Assembly (NCBI GenBank): GCA_023415835.1
Contig: JAEZJK010000104.1
Location: 1-13,977, forward strand
DNA: 13,977 nucleotides
Direction of reading: 5' to 3'
DNA from: Bacillota bacterium
GTDB taxonomy: Bacteria > Bacillota > UBA4882 > UBA8346
Shown: positions 1 to 7,154 of the stretch, one piece after another
How positions within the stretch are numbered: position 1 is the stretch's first letter
Layout of the letters: every line of letters begins with the position of its first letter
Notes under the pieces: generated by a model
Databases searched by the model: none
The model's input: the letters and a program-made list of their open reading frames with translations, nothing else
What the model was told of the DNA's origin: nothing
Made by a program: the position numbers and the translations under genes

Positions 1-9
1 TTTGAGCGA

Positions 10-115
10 GTTTCATAATTACAAAAATTTATCTTCGCATGCAATATATAGTGTAGGTTTTATTTTAGTCTATCAATATATTGTATGCGAAGCCGGAAAA
101 AAGGAATTATGAAAC
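10..115. repeat. Nested inverted repeat, MITE-like or degenerate hairpin element
   Basis: Two pairs of inverted repeats are nested. The outer arms GTTTCATAATT (10-20) and AATTATGAAAC (105-115) are a perfect 11-bp match. The inner arms at 33-49 and 76-92 form a 17-bp stem with one G-T wobble; the left inner arm begins CTTCGCATGCAATATAT. The sequence between the inner arms is AT-rich. No coding sequence was seen in 1-137. It lies just downstream of the minus-strand GT-C gene, so it could slow or stop transcription. However, the long loop and two-tier symmetry fit a small non-autonomous element or a palindromic intergenic repeat better than a classical terminator. Confidence 0.6.
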
Positions 116-137
116 CGCCTAAATTTACGAATTAGAT

Positions 138-2411
138 TTAATAAGATTTATAAATACTAATCCGGAGTTGTTGGTTTTCGTAAACCAGTTCAAAACTATC
201 CCGGAAAAGCGTTTCATTGAGCCGGTATTCCCGAGAGATCCGGTTGCCGTCCTCGATAACAACATACCGGATCTGGTTTTGGCGAAGTAGCTCTTTTACT
301 TGATCCGAATCATTACCGCCATAGATACTTCCTACCACATATTTTCGCGCATCAGTGTCATACCCCGCCGACCATGTAAAATAAGGCCATCCGTAAAAAA
401 TCTTGCGCCCGGCCAGTAAGATGGGATGAATACAATAAGCGTCGGTTAAAAACATTTCGTTGGGTTGGGTATTATTCCTAACCCATTCTAAAATGGGATC
501 ATTCACTTCCACCACGATGGCTTTTTGGGGAATGTTTTTATTGATTAAAGTTATCAAATCAACTACCCCGGTAATTGTTAAGCTAATCAAAAGGATTAAT
601 GCTAAATATCTCATCAAGGCCCGGACAGTCAGTTTGGTTAGTTGATGTGACCATAATGTAGATAGGTTATCGATGAACATGTGGTGTAAGTTATTAAGGA
701 TATTCACTTTATGATCAACCGGAGGGTTCTCGTTAATTTCCCCGGCAGTCTGTTTGGTTAATCCTTGCCCCGGTTCATTGGTAGTCGCCAAATCTTCGGA
801 TCCACCCAAGTTTTTCCGTTTCCAATCCCAATTCCGGAGCGGCAACCAGTCTGCCTTAAATAAATAATATAGGAAATTAGCGGCAACCATGTTTAACAGC
901 AGGACCGAAATGATTACAAATTTATGGTTCATGGCGATATCCGGCGTTAATTGAACCGTAGTAGCGAAAACTAAAGGAGCCAGAAAGGCCGTTGCTAGCA
1001 AAAAACTCCCTCTTGGCGCGAAGCAAAAACCGGCAATTAACGCCAAAGGTAAGAAGCCCAATAATTCTTTATAAAAAATCAAAATCCCCGGCCAATCCTT
1101 TTGATAGGCCAAAAAACCAATCTCTAACCTGGGCTGAACCACTGAACTACCGGACCCGATAAAAAATGAAGTTTGCAAAAAGGTTAATATTACCGTGAGC
1201 AAGGCAATAATTAAATATTCGAACCGGTGTTTTGAAAAAACCGCCAGAACCATCAGTATTAGTAAGGTTCCAATCACTACGGCCCCATTCCAAAAGCCGG
1301 TCAATCCCAAGAGTAATCCGATTACGATTGGCTGTCCCCATTGGTGCGGTAACCAGGCGTCCCCTTTCAGGAGAAACTCATTCAGGCTAACGCTTCGCGA
1401 ATTATTAGATTCGCCCGCCGCCTTCACGGCATTAAGCATTTTGGTGACCAGAGGGAGCGCCATGACAATAACGATCAACATGATGCCCAAAGAGAAAGAG
1501 AAATGGCGTTGATTGACATAAACGTTCTGCGCCCAAAGGCCCCAGTCTTCGTGAAGCGTCTTCCCGATAAACGTCTCATTTTGCAAAATATTAGCTAACA
1601 CATTCTGATTGTTATTAAAAAGTTCGCCAAGATATCTAAAGAACGCCATCGAACTTCTGAAAAAGAATAGAATAACGGTTAAAATACCAACCCACTGCCG
1701 GCCCATTATGATAACTGCAAGGGCATAAAGTAAGATTAAAAATGAAACAAATGATAAAATACTAGGCAGGTTAAAGGCCCAATCCAACGGCAAACCTAAA
1801 AACTCCAAATTTCCGGTTAAAAATTGAAATAGAAAGTGATAACGGGCCTGCCCATTGGCAAAATGGGGGTATTCGGTGGGAAAATTAACGCCATAAGAAA
1901 ACGAGCGGATTACCGCCAAGTGTGGGCCAAAATCGCTAAAAACGGATAACCCCACATAAATCCGGCCGTCTTTGATGTGAAAGGTATAAAACATCATAAA
2001 ACAAGCAACCGTAAAAATTACAGTGATTAAGAGCGTTTCCAGCCGGTATTTTTGAAAAAACTTAATCACTTGTGACCGGTTGATCTTTTTAAAGGTGTTT
2101 AGGTATTCCCGGCGTTTAGTAATTATAAAAAAAAGCGCCCCAGCGGTAAAAAAGGTTAACGAGCAAATATTCCCGTAAAAAAGCGGATTCGGTTTAGCTT
2201 TAAAGAAATAAGCGCAAAAATAAGTAACCCAGGTTATTAATAAAGTGCCAATTAAAAATGAGGCGGGATATGTAACCATCCAATGCTTTAAAGGGATTTT
2301 TAAGCCATAGAGGCTGTTTCGGTTTTCAAGTTGATTAAGTTGAGAAAAAAACCGTTTTATTATTTGTTGTCCGAGATACCATCCGGTTGCCAGATACAGA
2401 ATAGCCAACAT
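138..2411 (-). CDS. Large multi-pass membrane protein, probable GT-C-type glycosyltransferase
   Basis: This 757-residue protein has roughly a dozen or more hydrophobic segments spread over residues 1-540, a long charged loop near 545-590, one further membrane segment near 612-635, and a C-terminal hydrophilic domain of about 110 residues. Such a build is typical of GT-C glycosyltransferases, which move sugars from polyprenyl-phosphate carriers on the outer face of the membrane. An acidic loop with FSDFGPH (Asp160, His164), followed by a YPHF...YHF segment near 181-193, sits where GT-C enzymes keep their catalytic Asp. The C-terminal region (ILEWVRNNTQP, then RYVVIEDGNR) resembles the tail domain common in large bacterial membrane proteins of this class. 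The ATG start has GAGGTG about 8 nt upstream. It is last in a minus-strand cluster, 45 bp after the GT2 gene. The exact family, sugar and acceptor are not known; the GT-C call is inference from topology and context. Confidence 0.7.
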   Translation of the reverse strand: MLAILYLATGWYLGQQIIKRFFSQLNQLENRNSLYGLKIPLKHWMVTYPASFLIGTLLITWVTYFCAYFFKAKPNPLFYGNICSLTFFTAGALFFIITKRREYLNTFKKINRSQVIKFFQKYRLETLLITVIFTVACFMMFYTFHIKDGRIYVGLSVFSDFGPHLAVIRSFSYGVNFPTEYPHFANGQARYHFLFQFLTGNLEFLGLPLDWAFNLPSILSFVSFLILLYALAVIIMGRQWVGILTVILFFFRSSMAFFRYLGELFNNNQNVLANILQNETFIGKTLHEDWGLWAQNVYVNQRHFSFSLGIMLIVIVMALPLVTKMLNAVKAAGESNNSRSVSLNEFLLKGDAWLPHQWGQPIVIGLLLGLTGFWNGAVVIGTLLILMVLAVFSKHRFEYLIIALLTVILTFLQTSFFIGSGSSVVQPRLEIGFLAYQKDWPGILIFYKELLGFLPLALIAGFCFAPRGSFLLATAFLAPLVFATTVQLTPDIAMNHKFVIISVLLLNMVAANFLYYLFKADWLPLRNWDWKRKNLGGSEDLATTNEPGQGLTKQTAGEINENPPVDHKVNILNNLHHMFIDNLSTLWSHQLTKLTVRALMRYLALILLISLTITGVVDLITLINKNIPQKAIVVEVNDPILEWVRNNTQPNEMFLTDAYCIHPILLAGRKIFYGWPYFTWSAGYDTDARKYVVGSIYGGNDSDQVKELLRQNQIRYVVIEDGNRISREYRLNETLFRDSFELVYENQQLRISIYKSY

Positions 2412-2456
2412 TCAGCCCCACCTCTTGTTTGTATGTCCGAAGCCAGTTAAAAACCG

Positions 2457-3428
2457 TCAATAATGATTCCCGCCCCAAGTTTTCCGGACTGCTGTTATTT
2501 GATTGATGTTACGGGTTTCAGAAATGATGTATCTGGGCCGGTTCTTCACTTCCTCATAGATTTTAGCGATATAGGTGCCGATAATCCCTAAACAAATCAT
2601 CAGGCAACTTCCGATAATTAACAACAGTAAAATGACAGTAGTAAAACCACTTACCGCAATGCCGCTAAATTTCATATATAAAGTTTGGATTCCGAGTATG
2701 ATTGAACCAATGAAAAAGATGGCTCCTAAAAAAGTGACGATTTGCAACGGAAGTGAAGAAAAAGAGGTTATCGCGGTAATTGCCAGTTTAATTAGTTTCA
2801 GGGTCGACCATTTACTGGAACCGTGGATCCGTTCCGGAACTTCAAACGGAATGGTAACGCTTTGATAACCAACCCAAGCCACCATTCCCCTGAAAAAGGT
2901 ATTACGCTCGTTCATCTCCCGCCATGAAGCAATGACTTTGGCGTCGAGCAACTTAAAATCCGAGGCCATATTCAAATCAATTCCCGAGAAGGCCTTGAGA
3001 ATTCCATAAAAAAACCTCGCGCTTATTCCATGGAAAAAATTTTCTTTTCCCCGGGAAGCCTTGACCGCTTCTACAATCTCAAAACCATCTTGCCACAATC
3101 GCACCATTTCCGGAATGAGCTCTGGAGGGTGTTGCAAGTCGGCATCCATTACTAGGCAGGCGTCGCCGTCCGCTTGTTCCAGGCCGGCGCAAAGAGCCGC
3201 TTCCTTCCCGAAGTTCCGGCTCAACCGAATCGCTCGAATACCGTCAGTTTGGGAGGCTACTTCTGTTAAAACCCGCCAGGTATGGTCTTTGGAACCATCA
3301 TCAACCAAAATAAACCCATGGTTAATGTTGCATTTCTCCAAGCTGCTTTGGATGATCCGTAAACTCTCGCGAATTTGCTTTTCTTCGTTATAAACGGGAA
3401 TGATGATTGAAATTTTAAAAGAACTCAT
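2457..3428 (-). CDS. GT2 polyprenyl-phosphate glycosyltransferase (GtrB/DPM1-like)
   Basis: This 323-residue protein has a cytosolic GT-A domain followed by two membrane segments. Residues 6-14 (ISIIIPVYN) open the nucleotide-binding fold. VDDGS (42-46) and DADLQHP (95-101) are the nucleotide-sugar and metal-binding motifs, and RNFGKEAAL (71-79) is a GtrB/DPM1 hallmark. The last 100 residues contain two hydrophobic helices (about 224-258 and 263-290) and a basic KNRPRYII tail, as in GtrB and YkcC-like proteins. The expected reaction is transfer of a sugar from UDP- or GDP-sugar to undecaprenyl phosphate on the cytoplasmic face. The start is ATG with GAGGGATC just upstream. It sits between a GtrA-like and a GT-C-like gene, so it probably supplies the lipid-linked sugar. 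Family assignment is firm; the sugar cannot be read from the sequence. Confidence 0.93.
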   Translation of the reverse strand: MSSFKISIIIPVYNEEKQIRESLRIIQSSLEKCNINHGFILVDDGSKDHTWRVLTEVASQTDGIRAIRLSRNFGKEAALCAGLEQADGDACLVMDADLQHPPELIPEMVRLWQDGFEIVEAVKASRGKENFFHGISARFFYGILKAFSGIDLNMASDFKLLDAKVIASWREMNERNTFFRGMVAWVGYQSVTIPFEVPERIHGSSKWSTLKLIKLAITAITSFSSLPLQIVTFLGAIFFIGSIILGIQTLYMKFSGIAVSGFTTVILLLLIIGSCLMICLGIIGTYIAKIYEEVKNRPRYIISETRNINQITAVRKTWGGNHY

Positions 3429-3587
3429 TGATCCCTCTTTTTATCCAAAGCAAATAGATAATACATATTCAAAGAGATACGCATTTTTTCAGGAAAGGTG
3501 CATACCTTTATGAATATACTTTAACTTTTTTTGAATTCGACTTCAAAGGCAAAATCCCTTCTTGTCTGTTACACTTTTTATACAATG

Positions 3588-4040
3588 TCATGTTTTATAG
3601 ATTACTTTTTTATAGATAACGAAGTTCCAAGATACTACCAATCCTACGGCAAAAACCTTGGAAACCAAATAATAAAACTTAAACACGCTGGTCAATAAAT
3701 ACATTATACCGCTAGAAGCTATCAAGTTGAATACGAATAAACACAAATACATAAGCATTTGCCGTTGTAAATTATCTTTTGATTGAAAAGCCCAAAACCG
3801 GTTCAACAAAAAATTAAGCCAAAATACAACGATATATGCAATTGAGTTTGAATAGAGGTACCAGAGTTTAAAATGGTCGGTTAATAAGTATAAAAGTGAA
3901 GTCTCGGTGATAAATGATAAAACCCCTACGAAAATGTAACGGAAAAATTGAATAAAAGTGCGAAAATTAAAAAACTCCCCCAAAATATGGTGCGACCGTA
4001 AACGTTGAAACAGATTACCCACAGGATCACCCTCACTCAT
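3588..4040 (-). CDS. GtrA family membrane protein (putative lipid-linked sugar flippase)
   Basis: The product is 150 residues with four predicted membrane helices, the standard length and topology for GtrA. Family signatures are FFRYIFVGVLSFITE at the start of helix 1, NSIAYIVVFWLNFLLNRFWAF across helix 2, and the closing NFVIYKKVIYKT. GtrA-like proteins are thought to carry polyprenyl-phosphate sugars made by GtrB across the membrane. Its partner gene is 159 bp downstream on the same strand, so the two probably share a transcript. The assigned ATG has little Shine-Dalgarno in front; a GTG six codons later has GAGGGTG close upstream and would give a 144-residue protein. The first helix starts after residue 30, so either start is compatible. 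Confidence 0.88.
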   Translation of the reverse strand: MSEGDPVGNLFQRLRSHHILGEFFNFRTFIQFFRYIFVGVLSFITETSLLYLLTDHFKLWYLYSNSIAYIVVFWLNFLLNRFWAFQSKDNLQRQMLMYLCLFVFNLIASSGIMYLLTSVFKFYYLVSKVFAVGLVVSWNFVIYKKVIYKT

Positions 4041-4228
4041 TCATTAAGATGTACACTTCTAATTACCTTAGATTGTAAATTTTATCCCAAATTTATTCTA
4101 TTCGCGACTAATTATTGTTTCCCTGCATAATATATTTCCATAGCCGTTAATACTCTGGTTTAATTATTTGTAACAATATCAAAAACAAAAGGGTTTCCCA
4201 AGCTATTCGGCGAAATAAAGAGAGTACT
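4041..4228. promoter_or_regulatory. Divergent intergenic region between gtrA-like and MFS genes
   Basis: This AT-rich 188-bp gap separates two divergent genes, so promoters for both must lie in or near it. I see several TATAAT-like stretches but no pair of -35 and -10 boxes good enough to place. No operator-like palindrome stands out. The plus-strand gene has AAAGAGAG a few bases before its ATG at 4229. Confidence 0.35.
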
Positions 4229-5500
4229 ATGTATATCAACAAAAAATTACAACATCGCCTCTTATCCCGGAATATTCGGTACTCTTATATTGACGGGATG
4301 ACATATTGTTTTATGATGGGAACTACCATTCCTTATTTAGGCCTGTACGTATTACGTTTTAACGGTCCTACAGAGTTGGTTAGTTTAATTGCATCAATCC
4401 AACCGATTGTTTTAAGTGTAGTTTCTTTGTTGGCCGCTTCTTACGTTAATAGTTTCCAAAAGAAAAAACCAGTCCTAATGCCTCCTAGCCTTTTAGTCAG
4501 GTTATCCATTTTCTTGATAGCCCTGATCCCCTTGTTCCCCAAACCATGGCATGCTTGGATGCTCTTTTTTATGTGGGGAATAACATATATTCCCTGGGCT
4601 TTTTGCACTCTTTCCTGGTCCCCGATGATGAGTAACATTGTCCCTGAGGAAATGCAAGGCCGTTTTTTTGGTACCCGAAATGCCTTTACGGGAGCGACCA
4701 CTTTACTTGGAACGGTATTTACAGGTGTTGTCCTAGGTAAAATGCCGTTTTTGCCTGCTTTTTCTTTGATACTTATTTTATCTTTCGCCGGAACCATGGT
4801 TTCTTTTTATTACCTTACTAAACATATTGAACCGATTGTTCCCGAACCGGGTGAAACTAAAAATCAATACCGGACCAGTAATAGCCCCTTATTTCAATTT
4901 GATTTCAAGACAACCATCGGCACATTCAAAGACCCTATTTACGGGCCGATGTTTAGCCTGACTTCCTTTGCCATCTTTATTTTTCATATTGGTTACTCCA
5001 TGGCTATACCGCTTTTTACATTAAGGCAAGTTCAAGAGTTAGGGCTGAATAACGCTACCATCGGACTGATAATCACCCTTACAGGGCTGGCTGCATTGTT
5101 CGGTTCTTATTACGGAGGTTATGCCTCAAACCGTTGGGGCTATCGTTATGTTTTACTATTCAGCACTTTGACGTCAATCGTACCGCCTTTAATTTGGGCG
5201 GTAACGCCCAAGCTTCCTTGGTTGTATTTGGCCGCTTTGATTTGGGGATTCACTGGAAATGCTTATATGATCTGCTTTCAATATATGGTTTTAGCTGTTT
5301 CGCCTTTTAAAGACCGCTCCCGTTTTGTAGCTATGAATACCGTAACCGGTAATTTGGCCGGGGCGTTTGGTCCGGTTATCGGTTTGTTTTTGACCAAAGT
5401 CCCATTTCTAGGAATCCGGGGCAGCTTGGTAATCACTGCCCTATTTATGTTTTCCGGGGCAATCTTCTCGTTTCAAGTCGCCAAAAAAGGAACTTTCTAA
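4229..5500 (+). CDS. Major facilitator superfamily (MFS) transporter
   Basis: This 423-residue protein has about twelve hydrophobic helices in two halves, joined by a hydrophilic stretch near 205-230, as expected for an MFS permease. After helix 4 the segment EEMQGRFFGTRNAFTGATTL (about 144-163) resembles a motif common in Firmicutes MFS proteins of unknown substrate. The loop YASNRWGYRYVLL (about 294-306) in the second half matches the G-x-x-x-D/N-R-x-G-R/Y-R loop motif. The substrate cannot be told from the sequence. It is transcribed away from the glycosylation cluster and ends 2 bp from the stop of the converging DUF692-like gene, with no visible terminator between them. The ATG start fits, because the first membrane helix begins after about 20 mostly polar residues. 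A drug, sugar or peptide exporter role are all possible. Confidence 0.85.
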   Translation: MYINKKLQHRLLSRNIRYSYIDGMTYCFMMGTTIPYLGLYVLRFNGPTELVSLIASIQPIVLSVVSLLAASYVNSFQKKKPVLMPPSLLVRLSIFLIALIPLFPKPWHAWMLFFMWGITYIPWAFCTLSWSPMMSNIVPEEMQGRFFGTRNAFTGATTLLGTVFTGVVLGKMPFLPAFSLILILSFAGTMVSFYYLTKHIEPIVPEPGETKNQYRTSNSPLFQFDFKTTIGTFKDPIYGPMFSLTSFAIFIFHIGYSMAIPLFTLRQVQELGLNNATIGLIITLTGLAALFGSYYGGYASNRWGYRYVLLFSTLTSIVPPLIWAVTPKLPWLYLAALIWGFTGNAYMICFQYMVLAVSPFKDRSRFVAMNTVTGNLAGAFGPVIGLFLTKVPFLGIRGSLVITALFMFSGAIFSFQVAKKGTF

Positions 5501-5502
5501 CT

Positions 5503-6378
5503 TCAAACTCTCCCCAGCCTAATTAGTGATGCATCAAAAATAGCTAAAACCCTTTCAATCATCTCTTTCAATTCCAGCGGGTCGTTGCGCTGGATCGGTT
5601 CAAATTTTTGTTCCGGGTCCATAATCCGGTCAGGTAGGCCGCCGTACTCGATTGTGACTGTCTCGGGGTTCACCATTCCCAGGATGGGTTCGAACAACTG
5701 ATAATCATCATCGGTTAACTTGGTATGGGTATCCCGGATCCCTTCGCCCCGTAGTTCAGTACCGGCCAGGTGGATCTCAACCATCCTGTGCAAAGGCAAC
5801 CCCTTAAGATACTCCTCAATTGAGATCCCAAAATTCCAGGCGCTGCATCTGGCATGGGCAATGTCCAATAAAAGCCCGCAATCCCCGGCCTCGCATACTT
5901 CGGTAATAAAAGCCGGATCTGAGCCCAGTTTGTAATGGCGCCCCCAAGGATAATAGGGAATGTTCTCCACTAAGAGCGGTAACCCGGTCTCTTTTTTTAC
6001 TAAATCAATACCGTTTAAAAAACGATCAAGCATTTCCTTATGGAGTTCCGGATGAAATTGATGTTGTTCGTTTTGGAATCCGGGAAAAAAGTCCACCATC
6101 GCTTCTAAGTGGGTCGATAAATATGGCGGTTCGGTTAAGTTAATTACCTTAGCCACCAATTCCCGGTTGAACTGTTCCCTAGGCAACGGATGCCCTAGGG
6201 AAATCACTCCCGTTTGAGCAAGATGAGGCATTAGTTTTCGAAAAACACGCCCCCGCTCGAACTGAGAAAAACATTCCGGAAAAGGTATGGTTGGAACTTT
6301 AACAAAGTCCACTGGCAAGCCGGGATCTTCGGCAAATAGGATTAGTAAAGCTTCGGAAAAATTGACGGCTAACTTCAA
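5503..6378 (-). CDS. DUF692/MNIO-like TIM-barrel protein (possible multinuclear iron oxidase)
   Basis: The protein is 291 residues when started at TTG 6378, which has TTGGAGG at ideal spacing; a GTG 18 bases further upstream has no such site. The chain shows a TIM-barrel pattern with metal-ligand-like residues at strand ends: His90 (LSTHLEA), Glu138-Asn139 (LLVENIPYY), Asp172 and His175 (CGLLLDIAHA), His203 (EIHLAGTE), Asp216-His218 (IRDTH) and Glu244 (VTIEYGG). The lLLDi, iHLAG and DTH spacing is that of DUF692, whose studied members (MbnB, TglH) are iron oxidases acting on Cys-containing peptides. Xylose-isomerase-like TIM barrels (AP endonuclease 2 family) share part of the pattern and are the alternative. 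No precursor peptide or partner protein was found nearby, so the substrate is unknown. It converges on the MFS gene. Confidence 0.65.
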   Translation of the reverse strand: MKLAVNFSEALLILFAEDPGLPVDFVKVPTIPFPECFSQFERGRVFRKLMPHLAQTGVISLGHPLPREQFNRELVAKVINLTEPPYLSTHLEAMVDFFPGFQNEQHQFHPELHKEMLDRFLNGIDLVKKETGLPLLVENIPYYPWGRHYKLGSDPAFITEVCEAGDCGLLLDIAHARCSAWNFGISIEEYLKGLPLHRMVEIHLAGTELRGEGIRDTHTKLTDDDYQLFEPILGMVNPETVTIEYGGLPDRIMDPEQKFEPIQRNDPLELKEMIERVLAIFDASLIRLGRV

Positions 6379-6442
6379 GGTGGCGCCTCCAACCACAAAT
6401 TTCGCAATTGAAAGTCAAAGGTTGAATCATAGGCAATTGGCG

Positions 6443-6477
6443 GTTAGCAGTTAGCTATTAGCTGTTAGCTGTTAGCT
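6443..6477. repeat. Tandem 7-bp repeat, five copies
   Basis: Five consecutive heptamers read GTTAGCA, GTTAGCT, ATTAGCT, GTTAGCT, GTTAGCT. A second low-complexity stretch of TTTGAACT-like units follows at about 6538-6560. Both lie in the roughly 300-bp gap between the DUF692-like gene and the HisI-like gene, which holds no supportable gene. Such short repeats probably arise by slippage; no function is visible. Confidence 0.75.
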
Positions 6478-6623
6478 TAAAACCAAAAGCCATTAGCTCC
6501 TCTCAAAAAAACTACCAATTAGTAGTCGGTGGATTTTAAACTTTGAACTTTTGAACTTTGCCCTTTAATATTATCGCATTCTTCACCCATTTAAAATAGG
6601 GGTTTCAAGTGCTTGGGATTAAA

Positions 6624-6653
6624 TAGACAAAATGGTGACAAATATGATATATT
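6624..6653 (+). promoter_or_regulatory. Candidate sigma-A-type promoter of the HisI-like gene
   Basis: TAGACA (6624-6629) and TATATT (6648-6653) are separated by 18 bp and lie about 30 bp upstream of the HisI-like start codon. The surrounding DNA is AT-rich, so chance matches are easy and the call is tentative. Confidence 0.35.
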
Positions 6654-6684
6654 ATTGAAAAAATATATCTTAAAGGAGTATCAA

Positions 6685-7095
6685 ATGAAAGAGCTTGAGG
6701 AAGGAAACCAGTTACAGCTCGATTTTTCTAAAATCGCAAAAATTGCCGCCAAATGTTCCGATGTGATTCCGGTGGCGGTGCAAAACGCCGATACTAATGA
6801 AATCATCCTGATAGCGTATGTTAACGAACTGGCTTTGAAAACCGCGATCCAAACCAAAACGGCGGTCTTCTGGTCCACTTCCCGGAATGAGCTTTGGGAA
6901 AAAGGCAAGACCTCTGGGGAAACTTTTGAATTATTGGAGGCCTATGTAAACTGCGAACAGAATTCTTTGGTTTTTAAAGTCCGGCCCCGCCGGGGCGGGA
7001 TTTGCCATACTAATAATTGCAAGGGGGAACCGCGCAATTGTTACTACCGGCGGTTAAACCTGGAAACCTTGGAATTGGAGAATGTTAATCCCTGA
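6685..7095 (+). CDS. hisI: HisI-like phosphoribosyl-AMP cyclohydrolase, orphan with variant metal motif
   Basis: ATG 6685 with AAAGGAG 7 nt upstream is the clear start, giving 136 residues, normal for a stand-alone HisI. An in-frame TTG lies 72 bases further upstream, before the promoter-like boxes. Family signatures are FWSTSRNELWEKGKTSG (62-78) and a C-terminal cysteine region with CHT (107-109), Cys112 and Cys119. HisI opens the adenine ring of phosphoribosyl-AMP in step three of histidine synthesis, using zinc held by cysteines and magnesium held by a D-C-D-x-D motif. Here that motif reads N-C-E-Q-N (89-93): the zinc Cys90 is kept but all three aspartates are replaced. No other his gene is near. 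It may be a HisI subfamily with a changed second metal site or a paralogue with a different substrate; the family is secure, the exact activity is not. Confidence 0.82.
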   Translation: MKELEEGNQLQLDFSKIAKIAAKCSDVIPVAVQNADTNEIILIAYVNELALKTAIQTKTAVFWSTSRNELWEKGKTSGETFELLEAYVNCEQNSLVFKVRPRRGGICHTNNCKGEPRNCYYRRLNLETLELENVNP

Positions 7096-7111
7096 TTAGG
7101 ATTGATTCAAA

Positions 7112-7145
7112 TAGGGGCCCTTGTACTCAAGGACCCCCTTTTTAA
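7112..7145. terminator. Hairpin terminator between convergent genes
   Basis: AGGGGCCCTTG and CAAGGACCCCC form a stem of about nine pairs with one C-A mismatch and a TACT loop, followed by TTTTT on the plus strand. Flanking ATTGATT (7101-7107) and AATCAAT (7144-7150) can extend the pairing. It lies 17 bases after the HisI-like stop and fits a rho-independent terminator for that gene. In the other direction the run of A or T is weaker. Confidence 0.75.
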
Positions 7146-7154
7146 TCAATCAAT

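Noticed and set aside
1195..1512. Plus-strand frame of 105 codons inside the GT-C-like gene
   Set aside because: It lies wholly antisense to a convincing membrane protein gene, shows no family pattern and has no ribosome binding site.
3494..3509. AAAGGT-GCAT-ACCTTT hairpin between the gtrA-like and gtrB-like genes
   Set aside because: A six-pair stem without a T run is too weak to call a terminator or operator.
6613..6684. Upstream 24-codon extension of the HisI-like protein
   Set aside because: It would start at a TTG without a Shine-Dalgarno and cover the promoter-like boxes, while ATG 6685 has AAAGGAG and matches family length.
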